From NCBI RefSeq assembly GCF_014212055.1, contig NZ_JACJVO010000005.1, forward strand, positions 181,461-245,460: 64,000 nucleotides of DNA, given 5' to 3'. The position numbers and the translations under genes were made by a program. Below the pieces are notes generated by a model that was not told the DNA's origin, did no database searches, and saw only the letters and a list, made by a program, of their open reading frames with translations. Origin of the DNA: Cohnella zeiphila. Its GTDB lineage: Bacteria; Bacillota; Bacilli; Paenibacillales; Paenibacillaceae. Positions 35,616 to 43,769 of this stretch are shown here, piece after piece. The first letter of the stretch is position 1; the number at the start of each line of letters is the position of its first letter.

Positions 35616-36914
35616 ATGTTAAAAATCGCTTTTATCGGAGCGGGAAGCACCATCTTCGCCAAAAACGTGCTCGGAGACTGCATGATGACGCCGGCGCTCG
35701 CCGAGGCGCACATCGCGCTCCACGACATTGACCTGCAGCGGCTCAAGGAATCGGAGACGATGCTGCAGAACCTGAACCGCAACAACGGGAACAAAGCGAC
35801 GATCATAGCTTACGCCGATCGGCGCGAGGCGCTGAAGGGCGCAACGTACGTGGTCAACGCCATTACGGCGGGCGCGTTCGAGCCGTACATTCGGGGCGAT
35901 CACGAAATTCCGCGCAAATACGGCCTGAAGCAGACGTATGCGGACACGCTCGGGATCGGCGGACTGTTCCGGGGCTTGCGGACGGCGGGGCCGATGCTCG
36001 AATTCGCCCGTGACATGGAGGAGCTGTGTCCGGACGCGTGGTTCCTGAATTATACGAACCCGATGGCGATTTTGACGGGGGCGCTGCTGCGCGGTTCCGG
36101 AATCAAGGCGGTCGGCCTGTGCCATAGCGTTCAAGTGTGCGCGAAGGAGCTGCTGGAGGGCCTGGGCATGAGCGCCGACAACGTGCGCTGGCGGATTGCC
36201 GGCATCAATCACCAGGCTTGGCTGCTCGACATTACGCGGAACGGCGAGGATCTGTATCCGGAGATCAAGCGGCGAGCGGCGGCGCGGCCGGGCCCCCACG
36301 ACGACATGGTGCGCTACGAGATCATGAACGCATTCGGCTGTTACGTGACCGAATCGAGCATGCACGGAGCGGAGTACGTGCCCTATTTTATCAAGAATGC
36401 GTACCCCGAGCTGCTCGAGCGCTACAACGTGCCGACGGAGAATTACAAGGGCTGGGGCAACAGCCGCGAGGAATATTGGGAAAAGGTCATGAGCGAGCTG
36501 GTCAACAACGCGGAGATCGCCCATACCCGCACGCACGAGTATGCCTCGTACATCATGGAAGCGATGGAGACGAACGTGCCGTTCAAAATTGCGGGCAACG
36601 TTCTGAACACCGGAGGCCTCATCTCCAATCTGCCGGAAGAGGCGTGCGTGGAGGTGCCCTGCCTGGTGGACGGCAGCGGCGTCACGCCGACGCGGTTCGG
36701 CGCGCTGCCGCCGCAGCTGGCGGCGCTCAACCGCACGAACATCAACATGCAGCTGCTGGCGGTGGAAGCGATCTTGACCGGCAAGCGGGAGCATGTCTAC
36801 CACGCCGCGCTGCTGGATCCGCACACGTCGGCGGAGCTGCCGATCGACCGGATCAAGGCGCTCGTCGACGAGATGATCGAGGCGAACGGCAGCATGCTGC
36901 CGGCATTCAAATAA
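35616..36914 (+). CDS. GH4 alpha-glycosidase (MelA/LplD-like)
   Basis: This 432-residue enzyme belongs to the NAD+- and Mn2+-dependent GH4 family. It has the dinucleotide-binding GAGSTIFAKN at the N-terminus, NYTNPMA, the metal-ligand Cys in LCHSVQ (about 170) and INHQAWLLD (about 195-205). The closest groups are alpha-galactosidases and alpha-galacturonidases. GGAGAGAG lies before the ATG at 35616; the reading frame extends upstream inside the permease gene but without a start signal. It ends the importer operon and should split the imported oligosaccharide in the cytoplasm. Confidence 0.9.
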   Translation: MLKIAFIGAGSTIFAKNVLGDCMMTPALAEAHIALHDIDLQRLKESETMLQNLNRNNGNKATIIAYADRREALKGATYVVNAITAGAFEPYIRGDHEIPRKYGLKQTYADTLGIGGLFRGLRTAGPMLEFARDMEELCPDAWFLNYTNPMAILTGALLRGSGIKAVGLCHSVQVCAKELLEGLGMSADNVRWRIAGINHQAWLLDITRNGEDLYPEIKRRAAARPGPHDDMVRYEIMNAFGCYVTESSMHGAEYVPYFIKNAYPELLERYNVPTENYKGWGNSREEYWEKVMSELVNNAEIAHTRTHEYASYIMEAMETNVPFKIAGNVLNTGGLISNLPEEACVEVPCLVDGSGVTPTRFGALPPQLAALNRTNINMQLLAVEAILTGKREHVYHAALLDPHTSAELPIDRIKALVDEMIEANGSMLPAFK

Positions 36915-36970
36915 AGAGCGCGGTCTTCGTTAGCGGCTGGAAGAGGCCACAGGCCCCGGTTATTCAAATA

Positions 36971-37205
36971 CCTGCAATAATGCAGGTTTTGATTCGTCGA
37001 ATCGGTCTCCTGCGATAATTCCTGCAAAAATGCATCTTTTTCGGGCGTCTAAGCCCCGTTGGAGCGGTTTGCGTAGAAAAAGCCTGCACATTTGCAGGCT
37101 TTTTGTGCGGATAGACCGATTTCAGGTATAAAGCCTGCACTTTTGCAGGCTTTTGTGCGGGTTGCCGAATGGGGCGAGGCGTAAAGCCCGCTTTTGCAGG
37201 TCTGG
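36971..37205. repeat. Five CCTGCA/TGCAGG palindromes at about 51-bp steps
   Basis: Palindromes of the form CCTGCANNNNTGCAGG occur at 36971, 37021, 37083, 37134 and, degenerate, 37187, each followed by a T-rich stretch. Steps are 50, 62, 51 and 53 bp. The strongest are AAGCCTGCA...TGCAGGCTT forms that could act as terminators for the GH4 operon (rightward) or xylR (leftward). Confidence 0.75.
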
Positions 37206-37244
37206 GCGTTGCTGCCGAAGGGACGGGCCCCAGAATCACACGAG

Positions 37245-37335
37245 TTCAGCCGGCCGGAGAAGGATGCGAACGGGAACACGCCGACTTCAGCCGGCAAGAG
37301 AGAGCCGGGAACGAATCAAGCCGACTTCAGCCGGT
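37245..37335. repeat. Duplicated 3' end of xylR
   Basis: TTCAGCCGG with its flanks occurs at 37245, 37286 and 37326, 40-41 bp apart. The third copy encodes the last codons of xylR (LKSA and stop on the minus strand); the other two are non-coding duplicates beyond the stop codon. Confidence 0.6.
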
Positions 37336-38479
37336 CGAAGAAGGCGGCGATCGCGAGCTCGACGGCGCCCATGACGGCGGAGCGGTCGCCCAATTCCGCG
37401 AACAGCAGGTGCGCGTTGCGGAGATGGAAGCCGAGCGCGCGCTCCTCGACCGTGCGGCGCATGGCCGGCTCCAGCCAAGCCTGCGCGCGGCTGAGCCGGT
37501 TGCCGATGATGACGGCGTTCGGATTGAACACGTTGACGATGTTCGCGATGCCGACGCCGAGATATTCTCCGATGTCGGCCAGGAGCGCCTGCACCTGTGC
37601 GTCGCCGTCTTGGGCGGCGGCGAGCAGCGCGTTCAGGTCGCGGGGATACCCCGACTCGGCGGCCCGTTCCAGCAGCGCCTGCTCGGAAGCGTACAGCTCC
37701 CAGCAGCCGCGGTTGCCGCAGCGGCAGGGTTTGCCGTGGGCGTTCACCGACAGGTGTCCAAGCTCGCCGGAGAAGCCGGATTCGCCCTTGTACAGCTCCC
37801 GGTGCAGAATCAGTCCGGTCCCGATGCCGATCCCCACGCTCACGTACACCATATTCGAGATGCCGCGGCCGATGCCGTACTTCTGTTCGCCGAGCGCGCC
37901 TACGTTCGCTTCATTATCGATCAGCACGGGAACGTGGAACGCACGGTCCAGCGCTTCGCGCAGCGGAACGTCCCGCCAGCCCATGTTGGGCGCGAACAGG
38001 ACGGAGCCGTTCCGGTCGACGAGGCCGGGAACGCCGACTCCGATCCCGACGACGCCGAACGGGCTGGCCGGCGCCTCGTCCATCAGCTGCCGGATGAAAG
38101 GGCGCAGCACCTTGAACACTTCCTCGGGATCCGGATCGGTTAGCGGAATTTCCCGTTGGGCGACGACGCGTCCCCGCAGGTCGGTCAGCACTCCCCGCAA
38201 GTAATTCACGCCGAGATCGATTCCGACCGCGTAGCCGGCCTCCGCGATGAATTCCAGCAGCACGGGCTTGCGGCCGCCGCTCGACACCCCGGTTCCGATC
38301 TCCCGCACCAGCCGGTTGTCGATCAGATCCTGCACGAGCGAGGACACCGTCGCTTTGTTAAGGCCGGTCGTATCCGAGATTCTGGCCCGGGAGAGCGGTT
38401 CGCCCAGCAAAATCGCTTCCAGCACGATCGCCGTATTCATTCGTTTGATGAGCGCCTGATCGCCCGTCTTCGTTGTCAT
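37316..38479 (-). CDS. xylR: ROK-family xylose repressor
   Basis: This 387-residue protein has an N-terminal MarR-like helix-turn-helix (about 15-65; SRARISDTTGLNKATVSSLVQDLI) and a ROK sugar-sensing domain with the zinc-binding motif PCRCGNRGCWELY. XylR binds xyl operators and releases them on binding xylose. It diverges from xylA across an operator-containing 160-bp region, as in Bacillus. I take the ATG at 38477-38479, with AGGGG upstream; a start 16 codons earlier would lie closer to the promoter. Its C-terminal codons are part of a small duplicated sequence. Confidence 0.92.
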   Translation of the reverse strand: MTTKTGDQALIKRMNTAIVLEAILLGEPLSRARISDTTGLNKATVSSLVQDLIDNRLVREIGTGVSSGGRKPVLLEFIAEAGYAVGIDLGVNYLRGVLTDLRGRVVAQREIPLTDPDPEEVFKVLRPFIRQLMDEAPASPFGVVGIGVGVPGLVDRNGSVLFAPNMGWRDVPLREALDRAFHVPVLIDNEANVGALGEQKYGIGRGISNMVYVSVGIGIGTGLILHRELYKGESGFSGELGHLSVNAHGKPCRCGNRGCWELYASEQALLERAAESGYPRDLNALLAAAQDGDAQVQALLADIGEYLGVGIANIVNVFNPNAVIIGNRLSRAQAWLEPAMRRTVEERALGFHLRNAHLLFAELGDRSAVMGAVELAIAAFFDRLKSA

Positions 38480-38548
38480 GCCGATGAGACCCCTTTTATT
38501 TTTCCGGAATAGGAATGCCTTCATCATACCACAATAAATTAGGTTGGC

Positions 38549-38577
38549 AACTTTGTTTAGTCAATAGACAAACTAAG
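38549..38577. promoter_or_regulatory. XylR operator
   Basis: ACTTTGTTTAGTC and AGACAAACTAAG are imperfect inverted arms resembling the xyl operator of Bacillus (TTAGTTTGT half-sites). The right arm is the better match. It overlaps the -35 of xylA and lies upstream of xylR, so one site can regulate both genes. Confidence 0.6.
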
Positions 38578-38593
38578 AAGCAAGTGTTATGCT
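38565..38593 (+). promoter_or_regulatory. xylA promoter
   Basis: TAGACA (38565-38570) and TATGCT (38588-38593) are 17 bp apart, 46 bp before the xylA start. The -35 lies inside the XylR operator. Confidence 0.6.
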
Positions 38594-38638
38594 AAGGCCA
38601 AGGCAATCCATCTACCTATTATAGGAGGCCACCCATCG

Positions 38639-39958
38639 ATGAGCTTTTTCCCGAACGTACCTCAAATCAAGTTTGAAGGCCGCGATTCCAAAAATCCGTA
38701 TTCCTACAAGCATTACAATCCGCAGGAAGTCGTCCTCGGCAAAACGATGGAGCAGCATCTCCGTCTGGCCGTCGCTTACTGGCACACGTTCAACGCGAAC
38801 GGAACCGACCCGTTCGGCGCCGGCACGATGGTGCGCAGCTGGGATTCGCTGTCCCAGCTCGACCGTTCCAAGGCCCGCGTGGAAGCGAACTTCGAACTGC
38901 TCGAGAAGCTGGGCGTTCCGTTCTATGCGTTCCATGACGCGGACATCGCTCCGGAAGGCGCGACGCTCGCCGAGACGAACAAGAACATCGACGTTATCGT
39001 CGCCAAGCTGAAAGAGTTCCAGCAATCGACCGGCAAGAAGCTGCTGTGGAACACGGCGAACCTGTTCACGAACCCTCGTTACGTCCATGGCGCCAGCACT
39101 TCGAGCAACGCCGAAGTGTTCGCTTACTCCGCCGCGACGATCAAGAAGATGCTCGAAGTCGGCAAGGAACTCGGCGCCGAGAACTATGTTTTCTGGGGCG
39201 GCCGCGAAGGCTACGAGTCGCTGCTGAACACCGATATGGGGCTGGAGCTCGACAACCTGGCCCGCATGCTGCATATGGCCGTCGACTATGCGAAGGAGAT
39301 CGGCTTCACCGCCCAATTCCTGATCGAGCCGAAGCCGAAGGAGCCGACCAAGCACCAATACGACTTCGATGCCGCTACCGCGCTGAACTTCCTGCGGACG
39401 TACGGCCTCAAAGATCACTTCAAGCTGAACATCGAAGCGAACCATGCGACGCTCGCCGGCCATACGTTCGAGCATGAGCTTCGCGTCGCCCGCCTGAACG
39501 GCGCGCTCGGCTCCATCGACGCGAACCAAGGCGATTACCTGCTCGGCTGGGATACGGACGAGTTCCCGTTCGATCTGTACAGCACGACGCTGGCGATGTA
39601 CGAGATTCTCAAGAACGACGGAGGACTGGGCAAAGGCGGCGTCAACTTCGACGCGAAAGTCCGCAGAGCTTCGTTCGAGGACGAAGACCTGTTCTTCGCT
39701 CACATTGCAGGCATCGACGCCTATGCCCACGGCTTGAAGGCAGCGGCCAAGCTGATTGAAGAGCGCGTCCTGGACAACATCGTCGACGCCCGCTACAGCA
39801 GCTACCGCGAAGGCATCGGCGCCGAGATCGTCGCCGGCAAGGCGAGCCTCAAGTCGCTCGAAGAGTACGTGCTGAACAAGCAGCAGCCGATCAAGAACCA
39901 ATCCGGCCGCCTGGAGCAAATCCGCGCGACGTTGAACGAAGTCATTTTCAGCGTGTAA
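38639..39958 (+). CDS. xylA: Xylose isomerase
   Basis: This 439-residue protein is a class II xylose isomerase, which converts D-xylose to D-xylulose using two divalent metal ions. The His/Asp signature [10 protein letters not shown] (about 98-107) and the metal-binding [16 protein letters not shown] (about 185-200), [15 protein letters not shown] and HNEAN-type [11 protein letters not shown] segments are intact. AGGAGG lies before the ATG. It is followed by xylB in the same direction and repressed by XylR. Confidence 0.98.
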   Translation: MSFFPNVPQIKFEGRDSKNPYSYKHYNPQEVVLGKTMEQHLRLAVAYWHTFNANGTDPFGAGTMVRSWDSLSQLDRSKARVEANFELLEKLGVPFYAFHDADIAPEGATLAETNKNIDVIVAKLKEFQQSTGKKLLWNTANLFTNPRYVHGASTSSNAEVFAYSAATIKKMLEVGKELGAENYVFWGGREGYESLLNTDMGLELDNLARMLHMAVDYAKEIGFTAQFLIEPKPKEPTKHQYDFDAATALNFLRTYGLKDHFKLNIEANHATLAGHTFEHELRVARLNGALGSIDANQGDYLLGWDTDEFPFDLYSTTLAMYEILKNDGGLGKGGVNFDAKVRRASFEDEDLFFAHIAGIDAYAHGLKAAAKLIEERVLDNIVDARYSSYREGIGAEIVAGKASLKSLEEYVLNKQQPIKNQSGRLEQIRATLNEVIFSV

Positions 39959-39975
39959 TTTCTAATAAGGAAACG

Positions 39976-40006
39976 AATCGCCCCTCGGCCTGTCCGGGGG
40001 GCGATT
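39976..40006 (+). promoter_or_regulatory. Intercistronic hairpin between xylA and xylB
   Basis: AATCGCCCC pairs with GGGGCGATT over 9 bp. There is no T-run, so it is more likely an RNA processing or stability element than a terminator. It may set different levels for XylA and XylB. Confidence 0.5.
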
Positions 40007-40026
40007 GCCCCGAGGAGGACTATCGG

Positions 40027-41526
40027 ATGAAATACGTCATCGGCGTCGACTTGGGCACGAGCGCGGTCAAGACGCTGCTCGTCGCTCAGGACGGAACCGT
40101 CCGCGCGGAAGCGACGCGGGAATATCCGCTTTATCACGAGAAATCGGGCTGGAGCGAGCAGGAGCCGGAAGATTGGGTTCGAGGCACGCTGGAAGCGCTT
40201 CAGGAACTGGCTTCCCAGGCGGGTGTCGGCCCGCAGGACATCGAAGGCATCAGCTTCTCCGGCCAGATGCACGGCCTTGTTCTGCTGGATGCCGAGAATC
40301 GTCCGGTGCGCCGCGCCATTCTCTGGAACGACACCCGCACGACGGCGCAGTGCCGCGAGATCGAGAAGACGCTGGGAGACAAGCTGCTGGCCGTCACCCG
40401 CAATCCGGCGCTCGAAGGCTTTACCTTGCCGAAGATTCTGTGGGTGCGCGAAAATGAACCGCAAGCGTTCGAACGCGCGGCTCGTTTCGTGCTGCCTAAG
40501 GATTATGTGCGCTATCGCCTGACGGGCGGCATTCAGATGGACCTGTCCGATGCGGCCGGCACGCTTTTGCTGGACGTGGCGAACAAGCGCTGGAGCGATG
40601 AGGTGCTCGGCGCATTCGGGCTTGGCGCAGCGCTGTGCCCGCCTTTGGTCGAAGCCGGCGCCCAGGTCGGCACGCTTAGCGAGGATGCGGCTGCGAAGAC
40701 AGGACTGAGCGCGCAGACGCGCGTATTCGCGGGCGGAGCGGACAATGCCTGCGGCGCGATCGGCGCGGGCATTCTGAAGCCGGGACTGACGCTGTGCAGC
40801 ATCGGCACGTCCGGGGTTATTCTTACTTACGAAGCGGATGCGTCCGCCGACTATAAAGGCAAGGTGCATTTTTTTAACCACGGCAAGGAGAACGCCTTCT
40901 ACGCCATGGGCGTGACGCTGGCGGCGGGCTACAGCCTGAGCTGGTTCCGCTCCACGTTCGCCAAAGGCGAATCGTACGATTCGCTGCTCGCGGGAATCGA
41001 AGACATCGCTCCGGGGTCCGACGGCCTGTTGTTTACGCCGTACATTGTCGGAGAGCGGACCCCCCACGCCGATTCGGCGATCCGCGGCAGCTTCATCGGC
41101 ATGGACGGCGCCCACACGAGGGCGCATTTTGCCCGGGCCGTCATGGAAGGCATCACCTTCTCGCTGAACGAGTCGGTGGAGATGTTCCGCCAAGCCGGCA
41201 AAACGGTGGACACGATCGTCTCCATCGGCGGCGGAGCCAAAAATCCGGCCTGGCTGCAAATGCAGGCCGACATTTTCCAAGCCGAAGTGGTGGCGCTGGA
41301 GAACGAGCAGGGGCCGGGCCTCGGCGCGGCAATGCTGGCTGCGGCCGGCTGCGGCTGGTTCCCGAGCCTGGACGCTTGCGCGGACGTCTTCGTGAAGCGC
41401 GCGAGCTCGTACCGGCCGGATCCGGCCCGTTCGGCGCGCTATGCGGAGCTGTTCCGGATTTACCGGGACGTCTATGCGCACACCCGGGATCTGAACCATG
41501 CTTTGGCGGCTTTTCGCAAGCAATAG
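40027..41526 (+). CDS. xylB: Xylulokinase
   Basis: This 499-residue FGGY-family kinase phosphorylates D-xylulose to xylulose 5-phosphate, feeding the pentose phosphate pathway. The N-terminal phosphate-binding GVDLGTSAVKTLL, the substrate loop GISFSGQMHGLV, and the C-terminal MEGITFSLNESVE and GGGAKNPAWLQM motifs are present. GAGGAGG precedes the ATG, 68 bp after xylA. A strong terminator follows. Confidence 0.97.
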   Translation: MKYVIGVDLGTSAVKTLLVAQDGTVRAEATREYPLYHEKSGWSEQEPEDWVRGTLEALQELASQAGVGPQDIEGISFSGQMHGLVLLDAENRPVRRAILWNDTRTTAQCREIEKTLGDKLLAVTRNPALEGFTLPKILWVRENEPQAFERAARFVLPKDYVRYRLTGGIQMDLSDAAGTLLLDVANKRWSDEVLGAFGLGAALCPPLVEAGAQVGTLSEDAAAKTGLSAQTRVFAGGADNACGAIGAGILKPGLTLCSIGTSGVILTYEADASADYKGKVHFFNHGKENAFYAMGVTLAAGYSLSWFRSTFAKGESYDSLLAGIEDIAPGSDGLLFTPYIVGERTPHADSAIRGSFIGMDGAHTRAHFARAVMEGITFSLNESVEMFRQAGKTVDTIVSIGGGAKNPAWLQMQADIFQAEVVALENEQGPGLGAAMLAAAGCGWFPSLDACADVFVKRASSYRPDPARSARYAELFRIYRDVYAHTRDLNHALAAFRKQ

Positions 41527-41542
41527 CAATAGCCAATTGATC

Positions 41543-41574
41543 ACAGGCCAGCCGGATATCCCGGCTGGCCTGTT
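41543..41574 (+). terminator. Terminator after xylB
   Basis: A perfect 13-bp stem, ACAGGCCAGCCGG with CCGGCTGGCCTGT, has a 5-nt loop and a short T-run. Confidence 0.85.
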
Positions 41575-41747
41575 TGGTATTGCCTTAGGGAGGCGATGCG
41601 GTCCGGCCCGGCCTGGATCTCTTCTTCGCTTCAAGCTGAGCCGCGATCGCGGTTTTGCTCTCGATAAAGCGGCCGTACATGGAGACGCTGCCCGGGGGAA
41701 AGGATAGGTACGGTATGGCGACTTTAACGGGTCAGGAGCGGAGAAGG

Positions 41748-42239
41748 ATGGGCCACACGGCGATATTGTTTCAATTCCCTCATGAAAAGGCGGCCATGCA
41801 GGCTTTCGAAACGCTGCGGGATCTCGGATACGATCCGCAGCTGCACGAAGGAGGACGGCTGCATATCCACGTCGAGGGCGAGGATTTGACGTCCGCGCTG
41901 GAGATCGTGCAAGCGCACGGAGGAGAGTGGGTCGAGCAGGCGGCCGCCCCAAACGCGTCGTTCGCGTCATCGGCCTGCGAGCCGGATGCGATCCCGATTC
42001 CCGCCCATCTTGTCAACGAGGATTGGGAGGAAGGCTCGACGTACGGGATGGAAGCGGGAGCGGAGCTCGGCGAGCGGAGCGGCTTCGAGACGCGAGCGGA
42101 ACAAGAAGGCCGGCATTCATCCGCAGAAGAGGAATCGGCGGCTGACCGGGCGGCCGAGTCGCCCTTGGATGCGGAAGAGCGGGAACTTCGCGGCCTGAAG
42201 CCGGATTCGGGCAGTTACGATCACTTCGAAGCTAGATAA
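41748..42239 (+). CDS. Conserved-looking hypothetical protein, acidic tail
   Basis: I do not recognise this 163-residue protein. Residues 1-62 (GHTAILFQFPHEKAAMQAFETLRDLGYDPQLHE and the following strand) read like a compact alpha/beta ferredoxin-like or ACT-like domain. The rest is low-complexity and strongly acidic (Glu/Ala/Ser-rich), ending SYDHFEAR. AGGAG is 9 nt before the ATG at 41748; an ATG at 41715 is an alternative. It stands alone between xylB and a convergent flavoprotein gene. Confidence 0.6.
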   Translation: MGHTAILFQFPHEKAAMQAFETLRDLGYDPQLHEGGRLHIHVEGEDLTSALEIVQAHGGEWVEQAAAPNASFASSACEPDAIPIPAHLVNEDWEEGSTYGMEAGAELGERSGFETRAEQEGRHSSAEEESAADRAAESPLDAEERELRGLKPDSGSYDHFEAR

Positions 42240-42243
42240 CGGC

Positions 42244-42258
42244 ACAGCGTGCCGCTAA
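42244..42258. repeat. CGGCAC/GTGCCG hairpin shared with 21.4 kb
   Basis: The 15-bp palindrome CGGCACAGCGTGCCG between two convergent genes equals, but for one base, the hairpin at 21383-21397, including flanking TAA and CTAA bases. No T-run is present. Confidence 0.5.
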
Positions 42259-43535
42259 CGATTCATGTCTTCGCGGGCGGCAAGGCCGGCTTCGGCGGCG
42301 GCGGTTCCGGCGGCGTGGCCCGTGGAGAAGGCGGCGGTGATATTGTAGCCGCCCGTATAGCCGTGCACGTCGAGCACTTCCCCGCAGAAGTAAAGGCCCG
42401 GCGCGATTCGCGATTCCATTGTCTTGGGATCGACTTCTTTCACATGAACCCCGCCGCCCGTAATGAACGCTTCCTCGATCGAGAGCGTGCCCGACGCGTT
42501 GACCGGCAAGCTCTTGCAGAGGCTTGCAAGCGTCTCCCACTTCGCTTTCGGCACGTTGGCCACTCCGGCGTCCGGGTCCATTCCGGCCAGCCGAAGCAGC
42601 AGCGGAACGAGACGCTCGGTCAGCTTCTGGCGCACGAGCGTCTTGACCGCCTTGCGGGGGTCCGAACGCGATGCGGTTCCCCACTCGGCGGCCAGCCGCT
42701 CGACCCTCTCGCCGGGGAACAGGTCGATCGCCACCGTCGCCGGACCCCGCCCTTCGCGCAGCGTCTTGACCACGAACTGGCTGCAGCGAAGAGCGGCCGG
42801 ACCGGACAAGCCGAAGTGCGTGAAAATCATATCCCCTTCATGGGAGACGACTTTTTTGCCCTTCCCGTCGAGTACGGTCAGCGTCACGTCGCGCAAGCTC
42901 AGCCCCTGCAGCTCCCGGCTTGCGATCCAAGGCTCGTCGGAGGTGATCGGCACCTCGGTCGGATACAGTTCCGTCACCGTATGGCCCGCCTCGATCGCCC
43001 AGCCGTAGCCGTCGCCCGTCGATCCGGTCTGCGGAACGGACTTGCCTCCGGTCGCGACGATGACGCAGCGAGAAGCCAGCGTCTCCCCGTCCGCGAGCCG
43101 CACGCCCGCAGCGCGTCCCGCCTCGAACAGAACCCTCTCCACCTTCCGGTGGGTCAGCACCGTCACGCCCAGATCCTTCACCCGGTTCACCAGCGTATCG
43201 ACGACGGTCTTCGCCTTGTCCGTAGCCGGGAACATGCGGCCGTGATCTTCTTCCTTCAAGGCGATGCCCCATCCTTCGAACGTCTCGGCGATGTCCCGGC
43301 TTCCGAACCGCGTCAGCGCGCCGATCAGGAACCGCCCGTTGCCCGGGAGGAAGCGGATCAGCTCCTGCGGCTCCTTGTTGTTCGTTACGTTGCATCTGCC
43401 GCCGCCGGAAATCCCGAGCTTGCGCCCCAGCTTATCCCCTTTGTCCAGGAGCAGCACGTCCGCCCCTTTTTCGGCGGCGGCGATGGAAGCCATCAGTCCG
43501 GCCGGTCCGCCGCCGATTACGATCACGTCCCGCAT
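42255..43535 (-). CDS. HI0933/BaiN-family FAD-dependent oxidoreductase
   Basis: This 426-residue flavoprotein has the N-terminal dinucleotide-binding VIVIGGGPAGLMAS, the family signature GRKLGISGGGRCNVTN (about 38-53), the middle FTHFGLSGPAAL, and the C-terminal GLYFCGEVLDVHGYTGGYN that closes the FAD site. Members (YtfP in B. subtilis, BaiN in clostridia) are reductases of uncertain physiological substrate. The ATG at 43535 follows a weak purine-rich site. It is transcribed away from the sensor kinase gene. Confidence 0.9.
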   Translation of the reverse strand: MRDVIVIGGGPAGLMASIAAAEKGADVLLLDKGDKLGRKLGISGGGRCNVTNNKEPQELIRFLPGNGRFLIGALTRFGSRDIAETFEGWGIALKEEDHGRMFPATDKAKTVVDTLVNRVKDLGVTVLTHRKVERVLFEAGRAAGVRLADGETLASRCVIVATGGKSVPQTGSTGDGYGWAIEAGHTVTELYPTEVPITSDEPWIASRELQGLSLRDVTLTVLDGKGKKVVSHEGDMIFTHFGLSGPAALRCSQFVVKTLREGRGPATVAIDLFPGERVERLAAEWGTASRSDPRKAVKTLVRQKLTERLVPLLLRLAGMDPDAGVANVPKAKWETLASLCKSLPVNASGTLSIEEAFITGGGVHVKEVDPKTMESRIAPGLYFCGEVLDVHGYTGGYNITAAFSTGHAAGTAAAEAGLAAREDMNR

Positions 43536-43680
43536 TTGTCGTTCTACCGCGCTTTCCGATTTCGAATTTTTTCAAACGTTTTCTACCTATTGTAACGTTC
43601 GTTGCCGCGAAAGGAAAGCAATCGCCGCAGGACCTGACCAGGATCTTGCCGCATTCATTGTAATCTTGCAAATCTTATGA

Positions 43681-43695
43681 TTTAATCAGATTAAA
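43681..43695. promoter_or_regulatory. Perfect 15-bp palindrome upstream of the sensor kinase gene
   Basis: TTTAATCAGATTAAA has two perfect 7-bp arms around a single A, in an AT-rich patch between the divergent flavoprotein and kinase genes. It is a good operator candidate; the protein that would bind is unknown. Confidence 0.45.
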
Positions 43696-43769
43696 TATAA
43701 AAGTTACTTACCGGGTCTATCGATAGAGTTTGGTGAATCAGGCATCCGTGGAAGCGGAGGGTCATCGGT

